Of a stretch of DNA of 40,838 nucleotides, positions 9,018 through 17,545 are shown in pieces. The stretch comes from Salinarimonas soli (GTDB lineage: Bacteria; Pseudomonadota; Alphaproteobacteria; Rhizobiales; Beijerinckiaceae). The position numbers were made by a program, and so were the translations under genes. A model generated the notes under the pieces. The model was not told the origin of the DNA and did not search any database. It worked only from the letters and a program-made list of their open reading frames with translations. The DNA lies in NCBI RefSeq assembly GCF_008386575.1, contig NZ_VUOA01000014.1, forward strand, positions 1 through 40,838, read 5' to 3'. Position 1 is the first letter of the stretch; each line of letters begins with the position of its first letter.

Positions 9018-11054
9018 ATGACCGAGACCAGCGACCCATATCTGTGGCTCGAGAACGTCGAGGGAGGCGAGGCGCTTGCCTGGGTGCGGGCCCGCGACGA
9101 GGCCACGACCGGGGTCCTGTGCGATGCGGCCTTCGAGGCCGACAAGGCCGCGATCTACGAGATCTCGACCCGCCCCACGAACATCCCGTTCATCACGCGC
9201 CGGGGCCGCTACGTCTACAATTACTGGCAGGACCAGACCCACGTGCGCGGCCTGTGGCGCCGCACCACGCTGGACAGCTATCGCTCGCCCAACCCCGCCT
9301 GGGACGTGCTCCTCGACCTCGACGCCCTGGCCCGCCAGGAGGGCGAGGACTGGGTCTGGCGCGGCTGCTCCACCTTTGAGCCCGAGCACCGCATGGGCCT
9401 CGTGAGCCTGTCGCGGGGCGGCGCCGACGCCACCGTCACCCGGGAGTTCGACCTTGAGGCGAAAGGGTTCGTGGCCGGGGGTTTCGAGCTGCCCGAAGCG
9501 AAAGGCGGCGCCACCTGGATCGATCGCGACACCCTCATGGTCTCCGCCACCCTCGGCGACGACCCGGCGACCGCCTCCGGCTATCCGCGCAAGGTCCGCC
9601 GATGGCGGCGCGGCGAGCCGTTCGAGGCGACCCCGGTCCTCTACGAGGGCGAGCGGAGCGACGTCTGGATCTCCGGCTCCGTCGACCGGGAGCCCGGCTT
9701 CGAGCGGACCTTCCTGCGCCGCCAGATCACGTTCGAGGAAGGCGAGAGCTTCCTCATGGGCGACGACGGCATGCTCCGACGTCTCGACCTGCCCCTCGAC
9801 GCGCGCTTCACCGTCGACCGCGACTGGATCTTCGTCCGGCTGAAATCGGACTGGTCCCTCCCCGGTCGCACCTACCCGGCGGACGCGCTGCTCGCCGCCT
9901 CGTTCACGGCGTTCCTCGACGGCGCGCGCGACTTCTCGGTCCTGTTCGAGCCCGCCCCGAGGCGGGTGCTGGAGAGCTTCTTCTGGGCGGAATCGAAGCT
10001 GTTCATCACGGTGCTCGACAACCTCGCGAGCGAGATCCTCGTCGCCCGCCCCGACGCCTCGGGGGCCTGGGACATCGCTCCCGTCCCGGGGCTGCCGGAC
10101 GCGGCGAACGTCGACGTGTGGCCCCTCGACGCCGGCTCGCTGGAGCGCACCGACGAGGTGCTCGTCTCGGTGACGAGCTTCCTCCAGCCGTCCGCGCTCG
10201 GCATGATCCACGCCGACGGCCGCTTCGAGATCCTGAAGGAAGCGCCCTCCGCCTTCGACGCGACGGGCCTCGCCGTAACCCGCCACGAGGCGATCGCGGC
10301 GGACGGCGAGCGGATCCCCTATTTCGAGATCGGCCCCGCCGACCGGAACGGCCCCGCCCCAGCCGTCCTCTACGGCTATGGCGGCTTCTCGGTGTCAATG
10401 ACGCCGTCCTATCTCGGCTCCGTCGGCAAGGTCTGGCTGGAGCGCGGCGGCGTCTGGGTGGTCGCGGTGATCCGCGGCGGCGGCGAGTTCGGCTCGGGCT
10501 GGCACAAGGCCGGCATGCGCGAGGGCAAGCGCACCTCGCACGACGACTTCGCGGCGATCGCGGCCGATCTCGTGGACCGGGGCGTCACCACGCCGCGCCG
10601 GCTCGCGGCCTATGGCGGCTCGAACGGCGGGCTCCTCGTGGGCAACATGCTCACCCGCTATCCCGAGCGCTTCGGCGCCATCTGGTGCACCGTGCCGCTC
10701 CTCGACATGCGCCGCTACACGGGCCTGCTCGCCGGCGCGAGCTGGATGGCGGAGTACGGCGATCCCGACAAGCCGGAGGACTGGGCCTTCATGCAGGGCT
10801 TCTCGGCCTACCAGAACGTGGCGCCGGACAAGGCCTACCCGCCCGTCCTCCTCGTCACCTCGCGCCGCGACGACCGCGTCCATCCGGGCCACGCCAGGAA
10901 GATGGCGGCGCGGCTGATGGAGGTCGGGGCGGACGTGCTCTTCTACGAGCCGGACGAGGGCGGGCACGGTGCCGCCAACAAGGAGCAGGCGGCGTCCCTG
11001 TCCGCTCTCGGGTTCTCGTTCCTGCGCCGCACCATAGGGCGCGCGGACGCCTGA
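9018..11054 (+). CDS. Prolyl oligopeptidase family serine peptidase (S9)
   Basis: S9A enzymes cut short peptides, often after proline or basic residues, usually in the cytoplasm. The 678-residue protein has an N-terminal beta-propeller region (about 1-400) that gates access, then an alpha/beta-hydrolase domain. The nucleophile is in GGSNGG (Ser-535), the Asp in SRRDDRVHP and the His in EGGHGA. No signal peptide is visible, so it is probably cytosolic. The ATG at 9018 gives MTETSDPYLWLENVEG, a standard family start; upstream in-frame extension is not conserved-looking. It stands alone after the rne terminator. Whether it is a prolyl endopeptidase or an oligopeptidase B-like enzyme cannot be told from sequence; the DPYLWLE start is shared by both. 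Confidence 0.9.
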   Translation: MTETSDPYLWLENVEGGEALAWVRARDEATTGVLCDAAFEADKAAIYEISTRPTNIPFITRRGRYVYNYWQDQTHVRGLWRRTTLDSYRSPNPAWDVLLDLDALARQEGEDWVWRGCSTFEPEHRMGLVSLSRGGADATVTREFDLEAKGFVAGGFELPEAKGGATWIDRDTLMVSATLGDDPATASGYPRKVRRWRRGEPFEATPVLYEGERSDVWISGSVDREPGFERTFLRRQITFEEGESFLMGDDGMLRRLDLPLDARFTVDRDWIFVRLKSDWSLPGRTYPADALLAASFTAFLDGARDFSVLFEPAPRRVLESFFWAESKLFITVLDNLASEILVARPDASGAWDIAPVPGLPDAANVDVWPLDAGSLERTDEVLVSVTSFLQPSALGMIHADGRFEILKEAPSAFDATGLAVTRHEAIAADGERIPYFEIGPADRNGPAPAVLYGYGGFSVSMTPSYLGSVGKVWLERGGVWVVAVIRGGGEFGSGWHKAGMREGKRTSHDDFAAIAADLVDRGVTTPRRLAAYGGSNGGLLVGNMLTRYPERFGAIWCTVPLLDMRRYTGLLAGASWMAEYGDPDKPEDWAFMQGFSAYQNVAPDKAYPPVLLVTSRRDDRVHPGHARKMAARLMEVGADVLFYEPDEGGHGAANKEQAASLSALGFSFLRRTIGRADA

Positions 11055-11236
11055 GGACGCGATCCCGGAGCAGGCGCCGGCCCGTCGAGGCGTTGCCGCG
11101 CCTTGTAGGAAAACGCCGCGGTTCTACGGATCCGAAGCGATGCCTTTTCTTCGAAATGCGGGCTTTTCTTGCAGCGCGTCATCACCGTCAAAGAAACGTG
11201 AAGCCGTTTTTGGACGGGGCTTCTTGCCTTCACCTC

Positions 11237-11261
11237 GGAACTAGACGACGCTGGTGATGTT
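11237..11261 (+). promoter_or_regulatory. Possible EcfG-type (general stress) promoter
   Basis: GGAAC, 16 bases, then TGTT closely fits the alphaproteobacterial EcfG consensus GGAAC-N16/17-CGTT. It lies about 30 bases upstream of the small gene at 11290, at the right distance for a short leader. One of the four -10 bases differs from consensus. Confidence 0.45.
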
Positions 11262-11289
11262 GAAGCTCGAATCAGAGGAGGGTGGTTCG

Positions 11290-11556
11290 ATGACGGCACG
11301 CAATGCTCACCCACCGGTTCGCGAGGCGTACAATCTCTTCCGGCGCCGCTCGGAGCCGGATCTCGTCTGTGCCGTTCCCGAGGATCGCACGGTCCCCGAG
11401 TTCGTGACGGCGAGCGACTGGGAGTTCGGCGGCAAGACGACGGGGGCACCGATGGGAGATTTCGATCTCCAGGCCGCCCGTGCGTCCGTACGCTTCAACG
11501 GCTTCTATCTCTATCATGCCTATCTGAGCCGCATGCAGGCCGGCCAGGCGCGCTGA
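11290..11556 (+). CDS. Small orphan protein, unknown function
   Basis: An 88-residue soluble protein beginning MTARNAHPPVREAYN, rich in Arg and aromatic residues, without signal peptide, membrane segment or cysteine cluster. I do not recognise a family. The start is set by a strong Shine-Dalgarno (GAGGAGGG) a few bases before ATG 11290; a GTG at 11254 is less likely. It is monocistronic, with an EcfG-like promoter just upstream, which suggests but does not prove stress induction. Its stop codon falls in the loop of a hairpin (11546-11565). Confidence 0.65.
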   Translation: MTARNAHPPVREAYNLFRRRSEPDLVCAVPEDRTVPEFVTASDWEFGGKTTGAPMGDFDLQAARASVRFNGFYLYHAYLSRMQAGQAR

Positions 11557-11565
11557 AGCGCGCCT
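11546..11565 (+). terminator. Hairpin over the stop codon of the small gene
   Basis: AGGCGCGC pairs with GCGCGCCT, with the TGA stop in the loop. No T-run follows, so termination is uncertain. It lies in the gap between convergent genes. Confidence 0.35.
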
Positions 11566-11592
11566 GCGCTCACGGGTGGAAGCCGAGGGCTC

Positions 11593-12414
11593 TCACTTGC
11601 CGCACAAGCCGATCCGCTCGAGGGTCCGCACGTCGCGGGGATCGCAGTCGGTCGCGAGGAAGCGGCGCCACTCCGCGGTGGAGCCATAGAAGGCGTTGCG
11701 GTCCACGTCCCCGCGAATGCCGGGCACCCGACCCGTCGTGGTGTATTGCCAGAAGGTCCAGCGACGGCCCACGTAGCGCTGATGCGTCTCGGCGGCGACG
11801 CTGCGCAGCCAGAACGGATAGGTGTCGAACTCCGTCGTCCCCTCGAAGACGTCACGGTGGAACGTGATGTCGGTATAGATGATGGGACGCTTGCCGGTGT
11901 GCTCCTCCATGGCCCGCAGGAGGATGCGGATCTTCTCCTGCGCGGTCTCGCGGGGGAGCGTCTTGGGGCAGGTGCGGGAATGGCCGTTCCATTCGACGTC
12001 GAGGACGGGCGGCAGCGCGTCCGGGTCGTTGGGCACGTTCGCCTTGAACCATTCCGCCTGCTCGTGCGCCGGACGGCACCAGAACACGAAATGGTAGGCG
12101 CCGCGCGGGATGCCGGCGGCCCGGGCACCGGCCCAGTTCTCGCGGAACTTCGGATCGATGTGATCCCCGCCCTCGGTGGCCTTCATGAACACGAACTGCG
12201 TGCCCGCGGAGCGCACCGCGTCCCAGTCGATCTCCGACTGCCAGCGCGAGATATCGATGCCGTGGACGGGGAAGTTCTGCGCCGAGGCGACGCCGTCGTG
12301 GGGCCTCGCGTCACCCTTCTTCGGGTAGTAGGCGCGCTCGCCGATCGAGCAGGACGCCAGGGCGAGGCACAGGAGCAACGCGCCGAGCGGGCGGCTGAGG
12401 GGGAAGGAGGGCAT
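11593..12414 (-). CDS. GH25 muramidase, predicted lipoprotein
   Basis: GH25 enzymes (Chalaropsis-type lysozymes) cut the MurNAc-GlcNAc bond of peptidoglycan. The 273-residue product begins with a lipoprotein signal, hydrophobic GALLLCLALA followed by SC, with Cys-22 as the likely lipidated residue. The catalytic domain (about 50-250) has the family motifs HGIDISRWQ (Asp-54) and LDVEW (Asp-139, Glu-141). The start at 12414 places the signal peptide at the N-terminus; a start 13 codons upstream is possible. The likely place of action is the periplasmic face of a membrane, on the cell's own wall. It is convergent with the small gene at 11290 and unrelated in sequence to mgtE upstream. Confidence 0.88.
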   Translation of the reverse strand: MPSFPLSRPLGALLLCLALASCSIGERAYYPKKGDARPHDGVASAQNFPVHGIDISRWQSEIDWDAVRSAGTQFVFMKATEGGDHIDPKFRENWAGARAAGIPRGAYHFVFWCRPAHEQAEWFKANVPNDPDALPPVLDVEWNGHSRTCPKTLPRETAQEKIRILLRAMEEHTGKRPIIYTDITFHRDVFEGTTEFDTYPFWLRSVAAETHQRYVGRRWTFWQYTTTGRVPGIRGDVDRNAFYGSTAEWRRFLATDCDPRDVRTLERIGLCGK

Positions 12415-12504
12415 GTTCACTAACGCAACACACGAACGGAGAAGCCTCACCATGCTTCATCAAGGCTGACGAAGGCTTAACGCGCCACGAATTGTCGGCG
12501 CTCC

Positions 12505-13923
12505 CTAGCCGAGGCCGAACCAGAGCGTCGCGATCCCGAGGAACGCGAAGAAGCCGACGACGTCCGTGATGGTGGTGACGAAAGGGCCCGAGGCCACCGC
12601 CGGATCGACCTCGAAGCGGTCGAGCAGCACCGGGATGACGATGCCGCCGAAGGCCGCCGAGGTCAGCGTCACGATGAGGGCAAGCCCGATGACCGGCCCG
12701 AGGCTCGGGAGCCCGAACCAGACCACCGCGACCACGCCCATGACGAGCGCGAAGGCGACGCCGTTGATGAGCCCCACCAGGATCTCGCGCCCGACGATCC
12801 GGCGCACGTTGCCGCGCCCGAGGTTGCGGGTGGCGAGCGCACGCACGGCGACGGTCATCGATTGCGTGCCGGCATTCCCGCCCATCGAGGCCACGATCGG
12901 CATGAGGACGGCGAGCGCCACCATCTTCTCCAGCGACTTCTCGAACAGGCCGATGACCGCCGAGGCGAGGATCGCGGTCAGCAGGTTCACCAACAGCCAG
13001 GTGAAACGGCCGCGCGCGATCTCCCATACGTTGTCGGACAATTCCTCGTCCGGCTTCACGCCGCCGAGCGCCTTGATCTCGGCGTCGGCCTCCTCCTCGA
13101 TGACGTCGACCACGTCGTCGATGGTGATGACGCCGACCAGACGTCCCGCCTCGTCGATCACGGCGGCCGAGACGAGGTTGTAGCGCTGGAAGCGCCGCGC
13201 CACGTCCTCCTGCTGGTCCGTCGCTTCGACCTGGTCGGGCTCGTCGAGCATGATCCCGGAGATGCGCACGGGCCGCTTGCTGCGCAGGAGCTTGTCGAGG
13301 GGAACGGATCCGAGCAGCCGGATTCCGGGATCGACGACGAAGATCTCGTAGAACGTGTCCGGCAGCTCCTCCGTCTCGCGCATGAAGTCGATCGTCTGCC
13401 CCACGGTCCAGAACGGGGGCACGGCGATGAACTCCGTCTGCATCAGGCGGCCGGCGCTGTCCTCCGGGTAGTCGAGGGCGCGCTGGAGCGCGACGCGCTC
13501 CACGGCCGGCAGATGCTGGAGGATCTCGGCCTGATCGGCATCGGTGAGGTCCTCCAGGATGTAGACCGCGTCGTCCGAGTCGAGATCGCGGACGCCCTCT
13601 GCGACGGTCTCGGTCTCGAGCTCCTCGAGGATCTCCTCACGAACGGCGTCGTCCACCTCGGTGAGGGCCGAGAAGTCGAAGTCGCGTCCCAGGAGCTCGA
13701 TGAGCTGCGGGCGCTCCTCCGGCTCCAGAGCCTCCAGGAGCGTGCCGACGTCCGCCTGGTGCAGGTCCTCCACGAGGAGCGAGACCCGGCCACGGTCTCC
13801 CGCGCCGACGGCATCGGAGACCGCGTCGACGAAGGCCGGGTTGATCTCCTCGTCCTCGTCCAGGCGAAAGGGCGGCGGCTCGCGCCGGGCGGCAGGGATC
13901 GTCGCCGTGTCGACGGTTTCCAT
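12505..13923 (-). CDS. mgtE: Magnesium transporter MgtE
   Basis: MgtE is a magnesium-gated inner-membrane channel for Mg2+ (some also pass Co2+). The 472-residue protein has the expected parts: an acidic MgtE N-domain (about 30-145), a CBS pair (about 150-270) that senses cytosolic magnesium, a linking helix, and a C-terminal domain of about five membrane helices. The pore-region motif GGNAGTQS is intact. Length is normal for the family. It has its own upstream region, divergent from the DUF488 gene; I saw no recognisable magnesium riboswitch there. Confidence 0.95.
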   Translation of the reverse strand: METVDTATIPAARREPPPFRLDEDEEINPAFVDAVSDAVGAGDRGRVSLLVEDLHQADVGTLLEALEPEERPQLIELLGRDFDFSALTEVDDAVREEILEELETETVAEGVRDLDSDDAVYILEDLTDADQAEILQHLPAVERVALQRALDYPEDSAGRLMQTEFIAVPPFWTVGQTIDFMRETEELPDTFYEIFVVDPGIRLLGSVPLDKLLRSKRPVRISGIMLDEPDQVEATDQQEDVARRFQRYNLVSAAVIDEAGRLVGVITIDDVVDVIEEEADAEIKALGGVKPDEELSDNVWEIARGRFTWLLVNLLTAILASAVIGLFEKSLEKMVALAVLMPIVASMGGNAGTQSMTVAVRALATRNLGRGNVRRIVGREILVGLINGVAFALVMGVVAVVWFGLPSLGPVIGLALIVTLTSAAFGGIVIPVLLDRFEVDPAVASGPFVTTITDVVGFFAFLGIATLWFGLG

Positions 13924-13993
13924 CGCTCACCCCCTCTTTTTCCGGTTCGTCCGGGCTTGTAGGCGGCTGGGCCGGGCCTGACAATGCGACACC

Positions 13994-14017
13994 GGCGGAA
14001 AGGCGGGGGTTTCCGCC
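13994..14017. other. Hairpin in the mgtE/DUF488 divergent gap
   Basis: GGCGGAAA pairs perfectly with TTTCCGCC around an eight-base loop, ending 22 bases before the DUF488 start. It could be an operator or a leader structure; there is no further support. Confidence 0.3.
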
Positions 14018-14039
14018 CGATCGCGCACCAGGAGCCCGC

Positions 14040-14483
14040 ATGAGCCCCACGATCTTCACCATCGGCTACGAGGGCGCCGACCCGGAGCGTTTCGCCGCCG
14101 CCCTCGACCATGCCGGCGTCGCCGTCCTCGCCGACGTGCGGGCCGTGGCCCTCTCGCGCAAGCGCGGCTTCTCCAAAAATGCGCTGCGGGCGAATCTCCT
14201 GGCCGGCGGCATGGCCTACGAGCACTTCGTGGCGCTGGGCACCCCGAAGGCCGGGCGCGAGGCGGCTCGAGCGGGGGACGCGGCCGGCCTGCGAGCCGTC
14301 TACGAGACCCAGCTCGCCACGCCCGAGGCTCAGGACGCGTTCGCCGACCTCGAAACGCTCGCGCGCCAGCGACCGATCTGCCTCATGTGCTTCGAGCGTG
14401 ACCCCGCCCTGTGCCACCGCCGTATGCTGGCGGAGCGTCTGGAGGGATTGGGGTTCAGGACGGTCGACCTCACGGTGCCGTGA
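14040..14483 (+). CDS. DUF488 family protein
   Basis: A 147-residue cytosolic protein of the DUF488 family, whose biochemical role is not established. Family marks include the opening IFTIGYEGADPERF, the central ADVRAVALSRKRGFSK segment with conserved Arg and Lys, and the C-terminal MCFERDPALCHRRMLAE segment with two conserved Cys and a His. The motif content suggests nucleic-acid or nucleotide binding but this is conjecture. AGGAG lies just before the ATG at 14040. It is monocistronic, and tRNA-Leu lies on the opposite strand downstream. Confidence 0.85.
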   Translation: MSPTIFTIGYEGADPERFAAALDHAGVAVLADVRAVALSRKRGFSKNALRANLLAGGMAYEHFVALGTPKAGREAARAGDAAGLRAVYETQLATPEAQDAFADLETLARQRPICLMCFERDPALCHRRMLAERLEGLGFRTVDLTVP

Positions 14484-14496
14484 GAGCCCTGAAACG

Positions 14497-14524
14497 GCAA
14501 CGGCGACCCGAAGGTCGCCGTTGC
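14497..14524 (-). terminator. Terminator-like hairpin, between DUF488 and tRNA-Leu
   Basis: A perfect 12-bp stem, GCAACGGCGACC with GGTCGCCGTTGC. On the minus strand the loop is C-TTCG-G, an exceptionally stable tetraloop, and GCCGTTTC follows. It is placed 22 bases past the tRNA-Leu 3' end and probably ends that transcript; it could serve DUF488 from the other side as well. Confidence 0.7.
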
Positions 14525-14545
14525 AGGAGCCCGGTGGCTCATATT

Positions 14546-14630
14546 TGGTGCGGCCGAGAGGACTCGAACCTCCACTGGTTGCCCAACTAGCACCTCAAGC
14601 TAGCGCGTCTACCAATTCCGCCACGGCCGC
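14546..14630 (-). tRNA. tRNA-Leu (anticodon GAG)
   Basis: The minus strand reads GCGGCCG ... CGGCCGC ACCA, with a 7-bp acceptor stem, encoded CCA (14546-14548), a D-arm GGCGGAATTGGTAGAC, anticodon arm CTAGC-TTGAGGT-GCTAG giving anticodon GAG, a long variable arm as in class II tRNAs, and a T-arm with GGTTCGAGTCC. The 85-nt length is right for leucine. GAG reads CTC and CTT; CTC is among the commonest leucine codons in this GC-rich genome. Confidence 0.97.
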
Positions 14631-14676
14631 GGGAGGCTCCGGAGCGGCCAAGGCCGTTTCGTCCGGAGCGGCGGTG

Positions 14677-14705
14677 CGAATACCAAATCGATCGGACCAC
14701 CACAA
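14677..14705 (-). promoter_or_regulatory. Candidate tRNA-Leu promoter
   Basis: TTGTGG, 17 bases, TATTCG on the minus strand, putting a start about 40 bases before the mature 5' end. Supported by position and spacing only. Confidence 0.4.
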
Positions 14706-14737
14706 GCGAATAAAGCAGCCCGTCGCGACGATCGGGC

Positions 14738-15037
14738 TCAAATCTCCGCCGCCGCGGCGAGCGCCACGCCGCCGCCGCCGATCGTGAAGCCCGGACGGTC
14801 GATCACGTCGGGCCGGCGGATGATCTCCGTGATCTCCACCTGGATGCGGGTTCCGGTCACGACGACCTGTCCCCGGGCGATCGGGTGGTCGTTGGCGAGG
14901 ATCTCCACGGTGTCGTTCTCCGTGGCCTCCAGCTCGATGATGGCGCCGCGGCCCATGCGCAGCAGCATGTGGATGGGCATGCGGTTGCGCCCCAGAACCA
15001 CCGTGACGTCCACTTTCAGGCTGTCGATGGTGGTCAA
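14738..15037 (-). CDS. fliN: FliN-like SpoA-domain protein
   Basis: A 99-residue protein that is essentially one SpoA domain, the fold of the FliN/FliM C-ring proteins of the flagellar switch and of type III secretion sorting platforms. Visible family features: VDVTVVLGRNRMPI at the start, RMGRGAIIEL, and ANDHPIARGQVVV. FliN binds FliM/FliG at the base of the flagellar motor and helps set rotation direction. No other flagellar gene lies in the window, so it is either a stray member of a dispersed flagellar set or a FliN paralogue with another role. It ends about 110 bases upstream of tRNA-Leu on the same strand and is divergent from lipB. Confidence 0.8.
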   Translation of the reverse strand: MTTIDSLKVDVTVVLGRNRMPIHMLLRMGRGAIIELEATENDTVEILANDHPIARGQVVVTGTRIQVEITEIIRRPDVIDRPGFTIGGGGVALAAAAEI

Positions 15038-15118
15038 GGCGGTCCCCTTCGAGTCGACGCGGGCCCCCGCGCCGCTTACATGCTGCGGGAACCGACTTGA
15101 TCAAAACAGGGTGAACCG

Positions 15119-15820
15119 GTGGTTAACGTCCGGGAACGGCTGCCAGACACCTTCCTGGCCGGCGGGGGCTCGCCTCCCGTGCGCTGGAGCGTGACGGACG
15201 GGCTCGTCGACTACGCCGAGGCCGTCGCCGCCATGGAGGCCCGCGCGGCGGCGATCGCGGAGGGACGCGCGGACGAGCTGGTGTGGCTCCTGGAGCACCC
15301 TCCCCTCTACACGGCAGGCACCTCCGCCCGCGACGAGGACCTGATCGAGCCGGACCGGTTTCCCGTCCACCGCACGGGCCGCGGCGGGCAGTTCACCTAT
15401 CATGGTCCGGGCCAGCGGGTCGCCTACGTGATGCTCGACCTCAACCGCCGGGCGCCCGACTTGCGCCGCTACGTGGCGGCGCTCGAAGCGTGGCTCATCG
15501 GGACGCTCGCGGCCTTCAACATCCGCGGCGAGCGGCGGGAGGACCGGGTGGGCGTCTGGGTGCGACGGCCTGACCGGGGCGCGGACGCGGAGGACAAGAT
15601 CGCCGCCATCGGCATCCGCGTCCGCCGCTGGACGACCTTCCACGGCATCAGCCTCAACGTGGAGCCCGACCTGTCGCACTTCTCCGGCATCGTGCCGTGC
15701 GGGGTGTCCCGGCACGGGGTGACGAGCCTCGTCGATCTCGGCATCCCGGTCACGATGCCGGAGGTGGATATGGCGCTGCGGGCGGCCTTCGAGGACGTCT
15801 TCGGGCCGACCGCCGATTAG
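15119..15820 (+). CDS. lipB: Octanoyltransferase LipB
   Basis: LipB moves octanoyl from acyl carrier protein to the lipoyl domains of dehydrogenase complexes and the glycine cleavage H protein, the first step of lipoate synthesis. The 233-residue protein has the [15 protein letters not shown] substrate loop, the catalytic Lys (Lys-160, in [11 protein letters not shown]) and the thioester-forming Cys (Cys-194, in VPCGVSRHG). The start appears to be GTG 15119; no ATG is well placed upstream of the conserved part. The stop overlaps by three bases the end of the convergent ribbon-helix-helix gene. LipA is not in the window. Confidence 0.93.
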   Translation: MVNVRERLPDTFLAGGGSPPVRWSVTDGLVDYAEAVAAMEARAAAIAEGRADELVWLLEHPPLYTAGTSARDEDLIEPDRFPVHRTGRGGQFTYHGPGQRVAYVMLDLNRRAPDLRRYVAALEAWLIGTLAAFNIRGERREDRVGVWVRRPDRGADAEDKIAAIGIRVRRWTTFHGISLNVEPDLSHFSGIVPCGVSRHGVTSLVDLGIPVTMPEVDMALRAAFEDVFGPTAD

Positions 15821-16041
15821 CGCGAGGCGGCCTCTCGCAGCGCCTGCAGGACGTGGACGCGGATTGCGGATGAGAGGTTCGCCTCGCCCCGGCCGGAGTC
15901 GATCTCCCCCACGAGCCCCGCGAGCGAGAGCCCCCGCACCGCCGCGAGGGCGCGCAGCTCGGCCCAGAACGGCTCCTCGAGCGACACGCTCGTGCGGTGG
16001 CCGGCGATGGACAAGGAGCGCTTGACGACCCGCGCGCTCAA
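15817..16041 (-). CDS. Small ribbon-helix-helix domain protein
   Basis: A 74-residue protein with [17 protein letters not shown], then two predicted helices, matching the ribbon-helix-helix family often found beside DUF4169 in Hyphomicrobiales. RHH proteins usually bind DNA as dimers through an N-terminal strand, so a regulator is likely, target unknown. No ATG suits; TTG at 16041 begins LSARVVKRS and overlaps the DUF4169 stop in the sequence TTGA, implying translational coupling. Its stop (15817-15819) overlaps the lipB stop on the other strand. Confidence 0.75.
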   Translation of the reverse strand: MSARVVKRSLSIAGHRTSVSLEEPFWAELRALAAVRGLSLAGLVGEIDSGRGEANLSSAIRVHVLQALREAASR

Positions 16042-16223
16042 GGCTCGTCCCGGTCGAGCCGATGCCCCTCGTGCCGGCGCTCGCTGAGCTTCTCCAGCTC
16101 GTCGGCCTTCTGGCGCTCGGCCTTGGTGCGCCCGAAGGCGGTGCGGTTTGCGGCGGCCTTGGCCTCCTTCTCGGCCTTCATCCGCGCCTTCCTCGCCTGA
16201 CGCAGGTTGATGATCTCGCCCAT
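16038..16223 (-). CDS. DUF4169 family small protein
   Basis: A 61-residue, highly charged protein beginning [20 protein letters not shown] and continuing with Lys/Glu/Arg-rich helix and the family segment [12 protein letters not shown]. It looks like one long helix, possibly coiled. Function is unknown. The start at 16223 matches the family's usual N-terminus. It is the first gene of a two-gene unit with the ribbon-helix-helix protein (four-base overlap), and is divergent from the dehydrogenase at 16360. Confidence 0.8.
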   Translation of the reverse strand: MGEIINLRQARKARMKAEKEAKAAANRTAFGRTKAERQKADELEKLSERRHEGHRLDRDEP

Positions 16224-16359
16224 GGCTCTCTCCTCGCGCCCGATCATATCGCGGGTCGCGCGCCGTTTGAACCAGCCCGGCTCCCGCGAACCTTTCGCAC
16301 GGCGACGCGTTTGCGCAGCGAACGGGGCCCTTGCGGCCGCGGACGCGAGGAGAGATTCG

Positions 16360-17532
16360 ATGAAGGCTCTGGTCTGGCACGGCACGAAGGACATCCGCTG
16401 CGACGAGGTCCCCGATCCGCAGATCGAGCAGCCGCGCGACGCCATCATCAAGGTCACGAGCTGCGCCATCTGCGGCTCGGACCTGCACCTCTACGATCAC
16501 TTCATGCCGGGGATGCAGAACGGCGACATCCTGGGCCACGAGTCGATGGGCGAGGTGGTGGAGGTCGGCCCCGAGGCGAAGCACGCCCTCAAGGTGGGCG
16601 ACCGCGTCGTGATCCCGTTCACGATCATCTGCGGGCAGTGCGAGCAGTGCAAGCGCGGCAACTTCTCGGTCTGCGAGCGGACGAACCGCAACAAGGACAT
16701 CGCCGCCAAGGCCTTCGGGCACACGACAGCGGGCCTGTTCGGCTACACGCACCTCACGGGCGGCTATGCCGGCGGCCAGGCCGAGTACCTGCGGGTGCCC
16801 TATGCCGACGCCACGCACATCAAGGTGCCGAAGACCCTCACGGACGAGCAGCTGCTGTTCTTGAGCGACATCTTTCCGACGGGCTGGCAGGCTGCCGTGC
16901 AGTGCGACATCCAGCCCGACGACACGGTCGCGATCTGGGGCGCCGGGCCGGTGGGCCAGATGGCGATCCGCTCGGCGATCCTGCTCGGCGCCAAGCAGGT
17001 GATCTGCATCGACCGCGTGCCGGAGCGCCTCGACATGGCGAGGGCTGGCGGGGCGATCACGATCAACTTCGAGACCGAGAGCGTGATCGAGCGCCTCAAC
17101 GAGCTCACCCGCGGGCGCGGCCCCGAGAAGTGCATCGACTGCGTCGGCCTCGAGGCGCACGCGACCGCCACCCTCGACGCCATGTACGACCGCGCCAAGC
17201 AGGCCGTCGCCCTCGAGACGGATCGTCCCCACGTGCTGCGCGAGATGATCTATGTGTGCCGTCCGGGCGGCGTGCTCTCGATCCCGGGCGTCTATGGCGG
17301 GCTCCTCGACAAGATCCCGTTCGGAGCCTCCATGAACAAGGGCCTGACCTGGCGGATGGGCCAGACCCACGTCAACCGCTGGACCGGCGATCTCCTGCGC
17401 CTCATCGAGGAGGGCAAGATCGATCCGTCCTTCGTCATCACCCACACGGTCGGGCTCGAGCAGGGACCCGACATGTACAAGGTGTTCCGTGACAAGCAGG
17501 ACGGCTGCATCAAGGTCGTGATCAAGCCTTAA
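16360..17532 (+). CDS. Zinc-dependent alcohol/formaldehyde dehydrogenase-like protein
   Basis: A 390-residue member of the medium-chain dehydrogenase family, oxidising an alcohol or aldehyde adduct with NAD(P). Catalytic-zinc ligands are visible as Cys-38 (CAICGSD), His-60 and Glu-61 (GHES); the structural-zinc cysteines are Cys-91, 94, 97 and 105. The nucleotide-binding loop is GAGPVGQ at about 197. The layout with an extended loop before the last helix resembles glutathione-independent formaldehyde dehydrogenases, but the true substrate is not clear. AGGAGAG precedes ATG 16360. It is followed 13 bases later by a membrane protein, so the two form an operon. It may belong to a stress or detoxification response. 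Confidence 0.88.
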   Translation: MKALVWHGTKDIRCDEVPDPQIEQPRDAIIKVTSCAICGSDLHLYDHFMPGMQNGDILGHESMGEVVEVGPEAKHALKVGDRVVIPFTIICGQCEQCKRGNFSVCERTNRNKDIAAKAFGHTTAGLFGYTHLTGGYAGGQAEYLRVPYADATHIKVPKTLTDEQLLFLSDIFPTGWQAAVQCDIQPDDTVAIWGAGPVGQMAIRSAILLGAKQVICIDRVPERLDMARAGGAITINFETESVIERLNELTRGRGPEKCIDCVGLEAHATATLDAMYDRAKQAVALETDRPHVLREMIYVCRPGGVLSIPGVYGGLLDKIPFGASMNKGLTWRMGQTHVNRWTGDLLRLIEEGKIDPSFVITHTVGLEQGPDMYKVFRDKQDGCIKVVIKP

Positions 17533-17545
17533 GGGAACCGACGCC

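Noticed and set aside
6288-10286. About 1330-codon frame on the minus strand
   Set aside because: Antisense to rne and the S9 peptidase, both clearly real; composition is typical of a shadow frame.
13924-14039. Magnesium riboswitch upstream of mgtE
   Set aside because: The 116-base gap is too short and lacks the known core; only a simple hairpin is seen.
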